DNA from: Hymenochaete sp. R1 | Taxonomy: Eukaryota > Basidiomycota > Agaricomycetes > Hymenochaetales > Hymenochaetaceae | Assembly (NCBI GenBank): GCA_019400425.1 | Contig: JAFREE010000001.1 | Coordinates: forward strand, 62,001 to 126,000 | Direction of reading: 5' to 3' | DNA: 64,000 nt | Notes under the pieces: model-generated | Database searches by the model: none | Told to the model about the DNA's origin: nothing | Seen by the model: the letters and a program-made list of their open reading frames with translations, nothing else | Made by a program: the position numbers and the translations under genes | Part shown: piece after piece, positions 35,877 to 49,500 of the stretch | How the letters are laid out: every line of letters starts with the position of its first letter | How positions within the stretch are numbered: the first letter of the stretch is position 1

Positions 35877-38800
35877 ATGGGAAAATCACAAAAGAAAACA
35901 GGGAAAGGACGGCTCGACAAATACTACAAGCTCGCAAAGTTCGTGGTTCCTTCCGTGCTGGAGAGAAGTCGTTGCTAATAAGTAATTGTAGAGAACAGGG
36001 ATACCGTGCACGTTCGGCATTCAAGCTTATACAGCTCAACAAGAAATATGAGTTTCTAGAGAGTGCTCGATGTTGTATAGACTTATGTGCTGCCCCTGGA
36101 GGATGGTTACAAGTCGCAAACAAGTATATGCCCGTTAATAGCATTATCGTTGGTGCGTCCATGGATTGTTTTGACGTTTCTCTGGTTCTTATTTCAAATA
36201 TCGAAGGCGTTGACCTGGTACCTATACGACCTATACCTCGTGTCACTACGTTTGCCGCCGACATCACGAGTGCCAACTGTCGCAACCTCATTCGGGGCGA
36301 GCTAAAGGATTGGAAAGCAGACGTGGTTTTGCACGATGGTGCACCCAACGTCGGAACTGCGTGGGTTCAAGATGCATATAGCCAATCCGAGCTAGTGCTC
36401 ATGAGCTTAAAGCTCGCTGTCGAGTTCCTCATTAAGGGTGGTACATTTGTGACCAAGGTCTTCCGAAGCGCCGACTACAACAACTTGATGTGGGTCTTCA
36501 ATCAATTATTCGGGAAAGTCGAGGCAACGAAACCTCCATCATCGAGGTGAGCCCATTAGTTGACTTTGTGATGAAAAATGCGTTCAACGATGCTCCAGAA
36601 ACGTCTCTGCTGAGATCTTTGTGGTCTGCCGAGATTTCCTAGCACCGAAACACATCGACCCCAAATTCTTAGACCCGAAACACGCATTCAAAGAACTCAG
36701 TATATCTGTTCCTGGTGCCGATAAAGGGGCAATTGATGTTCATGCCAACATATTTATGCCCGAGAAGAAACGACGGCAGCGTGACGGCTATGCGGAGGGC
36801 AATTATACTCTGCACAAGACCATGACTGCCACAGACTTCGTAAAGTGTCAAGATCCAGTATCCTTGCTAGGCACTGTCAATAAGATCGCTTTCCAATCCG
36901 ATGAAGAGAAGGAGTGAGTGTACAAACACAATGTTGTTATACAAGTTGCTCAGGCCTCCATAGATGGGCGACTCTTCCTTTAACTACGACAGATATCAGG
37001 ATGAACTGCGAAGATTTGAAGGTTCTCGGAAAGGGCGACTTTAAGGCTTTAATGAAGTGGCGAACAAGCCTGCGGGAAGAGGTTGGTTAACCCGTACCAA
37101 AGGATTGCACTACATAACTGACATTCACATGTCAGATCGGACTTGATGTCAAGACCATTGCAACGGAGGAGCTCACAGAAACAGTAGAGGTGACTGAGGA
37201 TGTAGATGAGGATCAAGCCATAGAGGAAGAGGTACGAGAAAGAATCTATTTTATGATTAAACGTTGTCTGACTTCCTTGGGGGGAAATCCTAGTTGGAAC
37301 GCCTGAACGCGGAAGCGTCTGCTCGAGCGAAGCGTGAAAGGCGGAAAACCAATGAAGCAAGGACGAGGACAATTCAACGAATGCAACTTCAAATGACTGC
37401 CCCACTTGACATAGGGTTGGAACAGCAGGATGCACAAGATGACATGTTCGACCTTGAGATTGCGGAGCGTGACGTAGGGAAGAGACATTCCGTCTCAAAT
37501 ATCGTCGGTGATGCCGAAGGCGACATAAGCGATGTTGAAGATGAGGGAGCGGATTCGAAATATGAGGACGGCGTTGACGACGACAACGAGGACGCAAGGG
37601 TTGATGCTCTCGAGGCAGAGCTTGACGGTCTTTACGACGCCTACAAACAACGACTCAATGAGAGGGATGCGAAGTATAGGGCAAAGGAAGCTCGTAAAAA
37701 GAACGAAAAGGAGGAGTGGTATGGTCTATCCGCAAATAAAGAGAGTGATGACGAAGAGGGTGGTGAAAGTGTCGAAGGCCTCGAAGGCGGATATGACAAG
37801 ATGTTCGAGGCGAAGGGTGGCTTTGACAGCGGCAGCTCTTCAGACTCTTCTTCAGAAGACGACGGCGACGACGATAGTGGGAAACGCTCGAGCTCAAACA
37901 AGCGAAAGGCAGACACTGTGTCATCCTCTCCACAGAAAAGGCGACTCATTTCGAAACTGGATGACGGCAAGGCAAATCGATCAACGCAATTGTGGTTTGA
38001 TCAGGATGTATTTGAAGGCGTCGATTTGAATGGTATCAGAGACGGGGAGGAATCAGGCTCGAGCTCGAATAAAGAGGACATTGATCCAGCTGCCTTATCC
38101 GAGTCTAGTAATGAGTATGAAGTTGACACTGCTGAAGAAACGGAGGTATGCACTTCACCTACTTCACGGTGCTATGAAGCTAACTACAAAATAGAACGAA
38201 AATGATTTCGAGATTGTACCTCAAGACAATGTCGAAGATGCCAGAATGTGGGATGCCAATGGGATCGACGAAGATCAAGCGAAGCAGGCACACATCCAAA
38301 GTGAGTCAGCGTATTGAATCTTCTTTTAGTGGTCTGGTTTTAATTCATAATTTCTAGAACACGGACTCACTACTGCAGAGGCGGTCACACTTGCACAACA
38401 GCTAGTCAATCGCGAGAAAACAAAGACTCAACTTGTCAATGATGGCTTCAATAGGTATTCACTAAACTCGAAAGAAGGTCTTCCAGAATGGTTTCTCGAC
38501 GACGAAAATAAGCACTACAAGCCCAATCTCCCTGTAACGAAAGAAGCTATGGACATCCTCCGAGCTAGACAACGCGCCCTTGATGCCCGACCCATCAAGA
38601 AGATTGCAGAAGCCAAAGCTCGTAAAAAGTATAAAGCCGTTCAGAAACTGCAAAAAGCGATGAAGAAGGCCGAAGGCGTGAACGAGTCGAGCGACATGAC
38701 GGAGAGGGAGAAAGCACAACAGATTCAAAAACTAATGCAGAAAGGTATGGCTAAGGCGAAGCAAAAGAAGAGCGAAGTGAAACTTGTTGTGGCGAAAGGC

Positions 38801-38987
38801 GCCGCACGTGGTGTGAAAGGGAGACCAAAGGGCATCAAAGGACGGTACAAGATGGTAGACTCACGAGGGAAAAAAGAGGTACGTCTGAGTTGGCCATTTT
38901 TTTTAAAAAAAAATTGCGCTAACGACATATCGCCTACAGCTTCGTGCACAAAAGAGAAAAGAAAAGGCAACTAAAAAGCGTCGGTAG
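35877..38987 (+). CDS. SPB1: Spb1-type rRNA 2'-O-methyltransferase (FtsJ domain)
   Basis: A nucleolar enzyme of 60S biogenesis that in yeast methylates G2922 in the A loop of 25S rRNA. The first exon reads [21 protein letters not shown] and is followed by [15 protein letters not shown] (catalytic Lys), [15 protein letters not shown] (SAM-binding), [13 protein letters not shown] (catalytic Asp), [11 protein letters not shown] (catalytic Lys) and [19 protein letters not shown]. The middle (DUF3381-like) region contains [16 protein letters not shown] and charged coiled coils; a long acidic Ser tract follows, then the Spb1 C-terminal domain ([38 protein letters not shown]) with a basic end. About ten exons are predicted. 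Length (near 850 residues) is normal for the family. Divergent from ELP4. Confidence 0.95.
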
Positions 38988-39107
38988 TCAATAGGCAGCG
39001 ACTAGCTTCCTTTTTCATCTATTCTGCACATCTCGGTCAATTTGGTAGAACGTACTCCTATTCCGCAATGTATTATGTATACGCATTATAAAGCCATATT
39101 GTTATGA

Positions 39108-42100
39108 TTACTCGAAGGAATACTTGAATTTCAGCCTGTCACTGACCTCCTTGTCAGTGCCTATGTCGTCGTCGAACTTAAGGCCTGTGATGGTCGGTTG
39201 ATATCGGAGAGAAGTAGCCTCGTCCAAGTCTTGCAGATACGAAGTCCAAGCAGATGTGGACTTGAGATCCTTACATCTCACCTAAAGAACGATCAGAGTC
39301 CATTCGAGGGCCTGCAGAGCAATATTTCCTCACCTCACAATTGACTGTCTTCTGACCAGTCTCCAGGTCAAATATACTCTCAGTGTGAGTCGATATCGCA
39401 TGGTTAGTAAGCTCGCCATCGTTCTCAACACGACTCGAATACACGTCTTCGGTGCTTTGCCGAACACTGGCGTTGGAGGTTAGGATGTATTTATCTTCTC
39501 CATCAATAATGATAAGCGGTGGCTCTGGGATAAATTTTGCTTCGTTCGCCGGATCGAGGCTATATATTAAAACATCAATAATTCTTCACACCAACCAGAA
39601 GTGGGTACGTACAAGAACCGGAGCTCTGAGAAGTACGAGCCGAGATCTGAGATAATAGTGTCTGGCACTGCTTCCCGTGCAGACGAAATAGTCAACTTCA
39701 TATCGGACGGCCTATGACGATCAGCATCAGCCGCTCCGAAGCAAAATAGAGTAGACAAAACTTACCGGTCAGGGAGAGCAAGGAGCAACTCGAGTTCATT
39801 ATTCATCCAGAAGGTAGGTTCGACAGTAACTTCTGAAGGGTGCGATTCCCCCTGTTGAAGATCATCCTCAGACGTCGTATTCGTCTTGCCATCGTCGTCT
39901 ATAGCGGATGCATCGGTGCACGATCCGGCAGATGCGTCGGAACTCGACTCAAGGCCACGTTCGACGAGTGAGTCTGCGTCTGCCTGATCACTACTTATCG
40001 CAGTCTGGTGACTGTCCTGCGAGGTAGATGAGTCATTATCTTCGAGCATCAATTCGTCCACTTCTGAGTGGATTTGCGGATCACCGAGCGACTCATCCAC
40101 CAATAAACTCGGTTCTACCTTTTCCTCCTCGGGCTTTGTTGGTAACTCTGCATGTATAACCTTCGATAGTGAGAATTGAGACGAATGCCTGCCCTCGTAA
40201 ACACTCGGCAAGAGACGGTATGTTAGTCGATGAATTATTTGCTCCGCTTTGGGAGGCGTATGACGCAAAGGCGCCAAAAGGCTATAGCGAAACAATCAGA
40301 TCGAATTCCCTGCTTCTTACAAAATAAAATGCGCACCTAGGCACAAATGAACGTCCGACACGATCTCCTTTCACCCAGTTCATGAACTCAGGATACTGCC
40401 ATGATCCCTTCAATGGCGGTAGTATGCTGGACCTCCCACCATCATCATTTGTCACGAGTATATGTCCTATACTGACCAAGGTATTATTGAAATGAGAGAT
40501 TAATTGTGCAACAAAACACGTACGAAGCCGCAATGGAGCAAGATGAAAAGTTGGTGAGAGAGTCTTCTATGATCCCTTCAAGCGAAAATTCGCCCCTTTG
40601 TCGCGAAGATTCGCTCAATTGTATCCGTTCAAATCTATGATAATGACGTACCCATCCATGTCCAATACGACTCCCTTTGAGCCAGGTGTTTCTGAGGACA
40701 AAGAAGTCAGGTTGCCCGTTTCTTCGCCCAACCAGTCGCTAATTCTTCGTCCCCGATAAGTATTTCCTGCAATGCTGGTCCACGGCATCTCGCACTGCGG
40801 AACGAATGGAAACAAGGCATATTTTCGCGGCTGATTCTTGCTACTGTCCATTTTTTCGGGAAGTAACACCACAAAATGCGTTTCTTCAGTATGTTGAACC
40901 TAAGGGAAATGTCACAAATAAGACCAGTATTATAAAGGAAAAGGTCGACCTCAAGCGCTGCTCGAATAGCTATACGTTTTGCGTTTGCGAGCCTCTCCTC
41001 ATCGTTGGCGTATATTCGCATCTAGCAAGGCTTAAGAACTTGGTCTGCAAGAAATACAAGCTGCATTAACTTACTTTGCCGTCTGTTCCCGCATTTTCTA
41101 CGAATGCATTCGCATTCCGAGAAATTTGACGGAGAAGACTGAAAGACAAATTCTTCCGCGTCGGGAGCTCGAAAGTCTCCTCGATGATACGCTGATTATA
41201 TCTCGTGAGTCAAACAAGGTAATTCATTCCGACGGAATGTATACCTTCTTTTGATCGGCAACCATCTGTGACAGTTTCTTGACTGACCCTCGAAATCCTT
41301 CGACCTGAAGAGCCAACGGTTCCGGGGTTACAGAAAGATGGACATTGTATTTTTTTGAGATGTCAAGTAGCCTTGAACCGTCTGCAGAAATGATTAGCCC
41401 GTGCAAATAATACTTTTTTTAACAATCCTAACCTTTTCCGAGGAGTAGAAACAACTCCCCAGCAGACATTGGGAGCGCTGGTATCCATTTCAGATGAAGG
41501 TGTAACCTCGCCCAATTCACAGAACTCACACTTCTGAGCGACTTCCGTCCTGTCCCTTTTGTGCTTCTCTACTTCCTTCAAGCTTGCCCACCCCCAGTGT
41601 CTTTCCATGATTGCCTCTGCATAGTCTGTCTTTTTTCTTCCCTTCCGCGAGTATCTATACCCGAGTTCGAGCTCCTCTGCGAAGTTCAACAACTGACTTC
41701 TACTGAAAGTTCGACATAGTTGATCTCTGGCCCCCGTGAACTGCTCAATATAGTCTGGGGTTTGCGGAGACGGGATAGTCGTCGGCGCGAGGGTAAGGAG
41801 GTCGTTTATGGTCGGCTCGATGCCTTCACCACGCAGACTGGCGAGATATATTTCAGCAGAGCCTGCCGAAGAATCAACCCACTCTGGAAGTGCGTTTTCA
41901 GATCTCTTCTTCTTGCTAGATGGATGTCCCGTAGTAACGAAACTTGCGTCGGCATCATCGGGAAGAAAGGTGGGTTGGTTTGAGCTGGAAGAAGCCAAAT
42001 GTGACGATTGCCCTTGCTCCTGGACACGCTGAGCTCCAACTTGTGCGGTGTAGAGTCGCCGGCGACATGTTTGTCGACAAAGTAGCCTTACAGACCGATG

Positions 42101-42115
42101 AAGCTGACCTTGCAT
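39108..42115 (-). CDS. SLS1: Sls1-type mitochondrial inner-membrane protein with KH domain
   Basis: Yeast Sls1 coordinates mitochondrial transcription and translation at the inner membrane. Here the first 25 residues are Arg-rich without acids (HRSVRLLCRQTCRRRLYTA), a typical mitochondrial presequence. The Sls1 N-terminal block follows (FSRSQLLNFAEELELG, KTDYAEAIMERHWGW), then KH-like sequences (LFLLLGKDGSRLLDISKKYNVHLSV, RKNLSFSLLRQISRNANAFVENAG, MRIYANDEERLANAKRIAIRAALE). A long C-terminal part carries GDRVGRSFVPSLLAPLRHTPP, an acidic Ser-rich insert, and a beta-rich end (DEATSLRYQPTIT through RLKFKYSFE). About twelve exons join in frame. I chose ATG 42115 rather than an upstream methionine because it opens the presequence directly. 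It ends 120 bp from the convergent SPB1 stop. Confidence 0.88.
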
Positions 42116-42414
42116 GAAACTGAGGAAGAGGAAATGGTCTGCCGTGCCTGCAGAAGGGCAAAGAAAGATGAGAGTCTGAGTGCGCAACGCGACTGACACG
42201 AATTTTCGGAGACGTTAATATTAATTGACGCAGCCGGATCGGTAGTCCAAGCGTCCTCCGCAGATGCACGCGAGCAACGGATCCATTTCGATATTTTACA
42301 TATAAAGTCTCGTCTTCTAATAGGTTATCTTCCCAGAAAGAAGCGGAAACACCAAAATACAACATAACTATTCATAATTGGACCCATCTTACACATTTTC
42401 GAACTCTCATTTCC

Positions 42415-44653
42415 TCACGAAAGATCACCTTTCATACTGTCACTCTCGACCTCCTTCGTAATGAGGGCACGATCGTCATCCTCTCCCACTTCACCTTCCC
42501 AACCGTGATCAGACAGATAACGCATGAACGCAGCGTCTTCTTCCGCTAGATCTTTCCCTGTCATGTCCGGAACAAAGAAATATGTGACCAGAATGCCACT
42601 AATTCCGCAGATAGCAGCAATGATGAACGTCCACCTAGGGTAAAGTATTGTTCGCAAATGACTCGAAATTTCAACCTGCCCATCACTTACTTTTTCCCCA
42701 GATTGTTCTGTATTGGGGTGAACGCTTGAGTTCCTACGGCTGCACCGGTTTTTCCGATTGCAGCGCTCAAGCCGTAGCAGGTCCCACGAACCGGCGTAGC
42801 AAATGACCTATCCATTAAAATTAACAGATGCAAAGGCAGCGAGGAAGACTACGTACTCAGCGCTGACGAGGCCTAGCATGTCACCCGGCCCCTAGCGATG
42901 AAGTGTAAATATGTAGATCATATAAACCCAGTAAGTCCATTTATCACGAACCAGATTACCGAAAGACTGCATCAATCCATAGCTGAAGGGGAAGCAATCA
43001 ATCCAACGCATGTAATTCAAAAATCAGCTGAAACTCACAAAACAACAAAGAGAGGGATGATATTTGTGATTTTCTCGTACGCTAAGCCGATAATCAAGCC
43101 TATGACGAGAAATCCGCCGAAGCCAAGCATCATCTTCACGGGGAATATCATGAGCTTATTCATGCAAGGAATAAGACTTCGAAAGTACCGTATTCCTACG
43201 GCCAAAGCTGTTGCAAAGCAAGGCTCCAACGAAGACCCCGGGAAGAGCAATAGTGCCGAGGAGAAGTTGCCATTCAGCGGTACGCTTGATGTCACTGCCC
43301 TTGATTACACTGGATATGATGGTTCCAGAAAATACACCGTTGGGAAACGTCACCTAGAGGTAGATGAGGGCTTCTTTCAAGAATATTGTAGTGAAAGATG
43401 TTCGTACAAAGTCATATAGAAACCTAGAGTGGAATCAGGCATGGCGTACTAAAGTGCTTCATTCATAGTGGGTTCTTACCATGCACCGCAGGTCCCGATG
43501 AGTGACTTCCAGTACCGCCTAACGATTAATCCGTAAGGCACTCGACCTAGATTGTGTTTACGTTAGAACACAACACTAAGGCCCAGACCACGAGACACCC
43601 ACGTTTGATGGCTCCCTTCTTGTATAGCTTCGAGCTTAGCATTCTCATGCGGAAAAAGAATACAGTGAGCGGAAGGAGTATTCCGATGCCGAAGCATACA
43701 CGCCAGACAGTAGGAAGATGGTCTTCACCAGCGGCAGAGAGTACTATAAGAAAAACTGCGACCGCAAGTGGCCCACCGAACTGCCCGGATTTTTCCATCA
43801 CTTTTTGTCACAGACACTAATTCAATGTAACAAAAACTTACACTTAAAACAAAGTTTGTAACCATAATGAATACTTGATGGGGAATCAAACGTCAAGACG
43901 TGCCCGCAATTTTAACTATTGACCGATTCACCTGGACCCCTTTGCTTGATCATTTTCTCGTTAGCCGCCTCACTGGCACTAGTCGACGAAGCAGGATATT
44001 CTCCACCTACGCCCTGTGGATACGAGACGCCTGATTTAGGAGATAAATGCATTGAAACGTGTTTGATCGCTCACCACACCAGTGATCCCCCTAGCGAATG
44101 TAAGGCACCAGAACAATCCACTGACACTTCCGTTCGCACCGTGGGCAGCTGTGCCAATAGTAGCACCGATTACTATTAGAAGCGTAGTGATAACTAGAGC
44201 TGCTTTGCGACCGATCCTGTCGCAAATGAGACCCACTACGACTTGGCCGATGATTGCACCTGATACTCTACTGAGTGTGAATGAAGACTTGAAAGTGTAC
44301 AATCCTCACCAACAAGGAGAGAGTTAGACACCCTGGTGGAGACATCTGAAGTATAATCACTGGGATATAACTTCTTGAAGACAACGTTGGACATTGTCAT
44401 GAGATTATTCTGGTCTGGAAACAGGTCGAAAGTCAAACAACTTCATACTTCGATACGACATCGAGTACTCACAGCCGTCACTGATTAGGCCGAAGGCAGC
44501 AGCAGCTATAGTAAAATATGCGCTGAGTCTCTCCTTAGGACTGGTGGCCTGGGTATTGTTCTTGAGTCCATTCACTCTGTCATCCACGGGCACAACACGC
44601 TCCTGGTCAACATCAGCTCGGCTACCTTTAAGCTTGTCGACGATGGCTGCCAT
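42415..44653 (-). CDS. MFS transporter of the Git1 / phosphate permease class
   Basis: A major facilitator superfamily importer of the family holding yeast Git1 (glycerophosphodiesters) and phosphate permeases. About eleven exons encode some 520 residues and about twelve spans. Signatures: FTIAAAAFGLISDGYQNNLM in the first span, GQVVVGLICDRIGRK (MFS loop 2-3 motif), GVGGEYPASSTSASEAAN (family hallmark), GPLAVAVFLIVLSAAG, WRVCFGIGILLPLTVFFFRMRM, FLYDFVTFPNGVFSG, FGRRNTMMLGFGG, GPGDMLGLVSAESFATPVRGTCYGLSAAIGK (read in parts) and YFFVPDMTGKDLAEED. The tail is acidic. The GGEYPASSTSASEAAN and FVPDMTGKDL blocks point to Git1-like rather than Pho84 proteins. The substrate cannot be decided from sequence. 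The start at 44653 (MAAIVDKLKG) is the nearest ATG before the conserved part. Confidence 0.88.
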
Positions 44654-44859
44654 GACTTCGTTTCGCAGAGCTAAGAGCCAGCCTGAAAGAAGTGGTTGAA
44701 GGAAGAGGAGGAGGAGGAGAACGAAAGGATCCGCAGGACATTTGTATTGACTGGAGACGAAATATAAATGGCACCAGGCGTATGGTCGAACGTGCGCCAT
44801 TTGATCAGAACCGAATCGATTTTGATGTTCCGATACTTCTCGTCTTCCGTTTCCTTATC

Positions 44860-45655
44860 TTATCTCATATATCCGAGTCTGGACGCTGCACTTCGACATG
44901 TTTGATTCGTTAGCTTGGCCCAGACATCCAGTAGCTGGGCAAACATACCTCGCCGTATTCTCATCATTATCATCGAGACACAGTGCATCGCTCTCCAAAT
45001 CTTTCGCTGCGTATATCAATAGTCGGTTTCGACTCTGAGCCTAAAACTAACGCGTGATCTCTTTCGTTGAAGGACCCCTATCATATTCCATCAATCAGCC
45101 ATTCAAAAGCATCAGTGAAGTTGCCTCCTACTGATAGTGACATGCGGTACTTTCGCACACCGTGCAACATTCCGGACTGCATGCTTTGTTGACTGACTGA
45201 CAGACGAAACCAGTGATGATGAATGCGAAATAGTAGACAAGGTAGACGGCCGAGCGCACCATAGCCTCTAGGTGTGCTTCTTCTGTTTTGCACTGACATC
45301 GCTTATGTAAGCCATAGAAATAAAAAGCAAGTCATACCTCCGAATAAATCGCCTCTTTAATCTTGAATTATCTAAAAATCTTATCACACAAAAAAATTGC
45401 AAGAAATTGCATTCAATGCACTTGCTTGATACTCATACTCACTTCAGTAATTTTTTGCAAGCATTTTGTTCTTGTTGAGGTACAACTGTAGTAATATTCT
45501 AACCGCCGGCTTTTCTTTTCTTGCACATGGCGAACCATATTTCAAATCTGGGGGATGTCCAATACGCAGTGCAGTAAAAAAATTGAGGTTGCTTACGATC
45601 TTGCCGATACTGAGTAAAGCAGGTCAATGAGCATTTGGCTGCAGTGAAGGTGCAT
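44860..45655 (-). CDS. Small Cys-rich single-span membrane protein, unknown family, seven tiny exons
   Basis: I recognise no family. A frame of about 136 residues runs unbroken through seven exons: 45597-45655, 45527-45547, 45443-45485, 45338-45361, 45132-45292, about 45052-45077, one near 44950-45005, and a short last exon ending at stop 44860-44862. Each junction has GT-AG signals and keeps the frame. The product has an amphipathic, charged N-terminal part (CLQKITEIKEAIYSE, EEAHLEAMVRS), one hydrophobic span (VYLVYYFAFIITGFV, near residues 64-82), then a cysteine knot (CSPECCTVCESTAC) and an acidic C-terminal tail (DALCLDDNDENTARLG). Exons 2 and 4 are 21 and 24 nt, and intron 2 is only about 41 bp, the weakest point. 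It sits between the MFS gene and eIF3b. Confidence rests on frame continuity alone. Confidence 0.5.
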
Positions 45656-46592
45656 TTTGATGCGCTCTTACGACGACAATTCAGCGGAAGATCCAACATG
45701 CTTGCGTTAATTCCCCCGCTTACGCACTCCTCTTGATCTGGCGCTCAAGTGAAGTCAAGAGAGATACGCGATATCGCACAATTATTCTCTATCAAGCAGC
45801 AGGAAGGTCAAGCAAAAACACATGCACACAATCTTTTGTGTCGAAATTTGGTTCCATTTACAATCTACGCCTTGGAATCTCTACTCGGAAGTCTTTGCTG
45901 AAGAGAAAAACGTCTGTCTTCGCTCTGTGACGAACCACAGGCAGGTTGACGCGAGCCTCCAATGGAAACTCTACGGTGAATCTCGGAGCGAAATCGAAGC
46001 CACAGTCAAATAATCTATCGGCCGATAAGATGAAGACCCCGGACACACACACCCTCTCACGACCACCTTTTTTTAAAAACTGTCAACGTTTCATCCTTCA
46101 AGAAGCGACATGAGATGACGCCCAGCCCTACAAATTGTATGCGTATAGCTTCAAATTCGATTCCAGAGGATACCATTTCATAATATTATAAGACTTATGA
46201 GTCACCGTGTGTTGTTGCGAAGATTACGGGCCTGGAGAACCGGGTACACTGGCACAGTGCGTGCGATTCCCAGGCTGCTCTGAATCTGGTTGGTTATAAA
46301 CCTCCACTTCATACGCATAATGCATGCTCATTGACGCTGAATATATACTGACTTACTAGATGCGGCATCTAGACATTATATGATAAATGTCGGGCTTGAG
46401 GAAAAGGAATCAAGAGTTGCATTTGAAGTGAACTCGAAGTCAGAGGACGGAGAAATAGAAGTGTGGCGAACGCGTTTGGTCCGTGGGAGCGTGAGAAAGT
46501 GCATATGACCTTGCCCATCCCTCCACGAATCCGGACAACGACTCGAATGATTCAACTTTAGCTGCTCACTTACAACACCCAACGTGTCCAAA
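45656..46592. promoter_or_regulatory. Upstream region of eIF3b and of the small Cys-rich gene
   Basis: This 937-bp gap lies between divergent starts. I see no convincing coding frame and no tRNA-like box A/box B pair. The part close to 46592 should hold the eIF3b promoter. Confidence 0.4.
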
Positions 46593-49500
46593 ATGCCTGC
46601 GCTCAATGGCCTTGCTCATTTCGACGATGAAGAAATAGATTATTCTGATATTGAGGCGCGGTTCGTAGTCTCTTGTTATTACAGAAGTTTTCAAGCGGCA
46701 GCGTTGACTGAGTCTCCGCCCATGCATCCCGCAGATACAAAGTTGAGCTCGAGGAAGGTTTTGACAATCTTTTGGTTCTTGATGGTGTTCCGGTTATCGA
46801 TAATGCGAAAGTGGAAAAGCTCCTTGCCAAAGTGAGCAAGGAGTTTGGCAAAAGGGGCGCACATATCAAGCCAAATGATATCTTCTTGCCTTGGGACGAC
46901 AAAGCGGGAAAGAGTAAAGGGTATGTTGCAATATCATTTTATATGTCTTCGGGCTCATGATAAATGTCAACGATTATCTAGATTTGCCTTTCTCGAGTTC
47001 AAGTCATCTGATGATGCTATGCATGCGCTGAATGTCATGCATGGCGTCCCCTTTGACTCAAAGCATACATTCCAGCTCAATCGCTTTTCCGATGTCGAGA
47101 GATATGCAGAGATGGATGAAAAGTTCTTTGAACCCGAGCAAGAGACTTACGAGTCCAAGGTACGAGATTCTTTGATTCGTGTCTCTTGATTTCACTTTCT
47201 CATGCTGTCGTCAATGTAAAAGGAGCATCTTCGAGCGTGGCTAGCTGATCCCCAGGGACGCGACCAGTACGTTACATATCGAGAAGACGACGTCACAATT
47301 CATTGGCACGGAAAGCCATCGCAATCAGGGGTTGCCTTCGAAAAAAGAGTAAGTACACGTTCATCTGATGTCGATGTTTTCCTGTGCAAGTCATGTTATT
47401 ATCAACGTTTCACCGAATTCCCACTGTGCAGAATTGGACCGATCTGTATGTCTCGTGGTCACCTATGGGTACGTTGCTTGCGACTCTCCACCGGCAAGGA
47501 ATCCGGCTATGGGGTGGCACATCGTGGTCTCCCGTGCAGAAATTCGCACATCCGCTCGTGCAACTGATCGATTTTTCGCCGAACGAGCGCTACCTCGTAA
47601 CGTGGTCAAATGAACCGATTATAATTCCAGAGGGAGCGCCCCAGGGTCCACAATACCTTTCACGCGAAGACGAGGGTAACAGCATTGCAGTGTGGGACAT
47701 CAAGACAGGAAACTTACTCCGTACATTCCCTTCAATCAATGCACCCGCCGCGCCGAGCGCAGGGGAAGGACTTGGTGGGAGAAAACAGCAAATGCATTGG
47801 CCCGCTTTGAAGTGGAGCCCAGACGATCGCTATGTTGCACGAGTGACCCCAGGACAACAAATCAGCGTGTACGAACTTCCAGATATGCACTTATTGGACA
47901 AGAAGAGTATTAAGATTGAGGGTGTTGTCGATTTTGAATGGTCCCCAATGGCCGATCGCGACCGTGAGGATGCATCTACCGAAGTCAAAGGCGATGGTGG
48001 GCCCGCTAAGGGAAGGAAAGCGAAAGAGAACATTCTTGGATATTGGTCCCCTGAGATGGGTAACCAACCAGCAAGAGTTTCTCTCATGAGCATCCCAAGC
48101 CGTACGATGCTTCGATCAAAAAATCTTTTCAATGTCACAGAGGTGTGTTCTATCTTTCCGCATTTGTTACGGCCCCGGAAGACGGGGCCGTAACAAAGAA
48201 CTCCAGTTGGTTTTTTGTTCATAAAGCTCATGGATGTTTTATCTAGTGTAAATTACATTGGCAAAATCAGGGGGATTTCCTGTGTGTCAAAGTCGACAGG
48301 CACACGAAGACGAAGAAGTCGACCTTCTGCAACTTGGAAATTTTCCGTGTGAAGGAGAAAGACTTTCCTGTTGAAGTTGTTGAATTGAAAGGTTTGTCTT
48401 TCCCTCTCAGAGTCGGGCTTTTTGTGCCGTTGTCCACGAAGTTGATTTCGCGCGACACCTACGCGGCGGCGTTTTGACCTTCTATATCCTTGAAAACCCG
48501 CACGTTGACGCATTTTCTGTAGACAACGTCATCGATTTCTCGTGGGAACCCAAAGGTGAACGGTTCGCGATCGTATCGAGCAATGATCCGAATGTAGGGA
48601 ACACGGGTGCTGGTATCACGATCAAGACAGAGGTCAGCTTCTACCAGCTTGAACGTGGAAAGGGAGATTTCAAACTGCTGAGTCCGCAACCGTTTTCTCT
48701 CTACGACCTCATGCATTCTTGCTGATAAGGTGTAATCTTTTTCTTCGCCTTATAGAATCACTCCCTCAACGAACTAGTAATACGATTCGCTGGTCCCCTC
48801 GTGGCAGGAATGTTGTTCTCGCTACCGTCGGATCCTTTACGAAATTCGAAATGGAGTTCTGGGACATGGACTTCTTCACGGATGACATTAGTGGCCGCCG
48901 CGAGGGATTGAAAGACGAATGGGGTGCGGGGATCTCCCATCTCGGTACTGCAGAGCACTTCGGAGTGACCGATGTTGAATGGGACCCTTCAGGGAGGTAT
49001 TTGGCTACGAGTGCAAGTGCCTGGAGACACACGGTATGCCGTTTCATAGACAATGTCCATCAGGCTTTCTGCAGCCGAAGCTGCTCGGGAAAGGATCCTG
49101 ACTCTGGCATTTTTTTGGTATCGTCACGTTAGCGTGAGAACGGCTATGCGATCTGGGATTTTAAGGGTCAAGAATGCGCAAAGCACATTATGGAACGCTT
49201 CAAACAATTTTTGTGGAGGCCGAGGCCTCCGACACTTCTCGCAAAGGAGCAGCAACGGAAAGTGAGAAAGAATTTGAAGGAATATAGCCGCACTTTCGAT
49301 GAGGAGGATGCCGCCGAGGAAAGCAATGTCAGCGCGGAGCTCATCGCTTTACGGAAGCGTCTTGTTGAAGACTGGAATGCCTACCGTGCGAAGTGCCGCA
49401 AAGACATAGCGGATGAGAGGCAGGGTGCCGGGAAGCGGCGTCATCGTCATGAGGTGAGTACTAGTCCATTTTCAAATAGATTTAGATGTGAGTTGGAGAC

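Noticed and set aside
46240..46300. Possible tRNA B-box-like sequence (gtgcgattccc)
   Set aside because: No matching A box or cloverleaf pairing at the right distance; I found no tRNA gene in the window.
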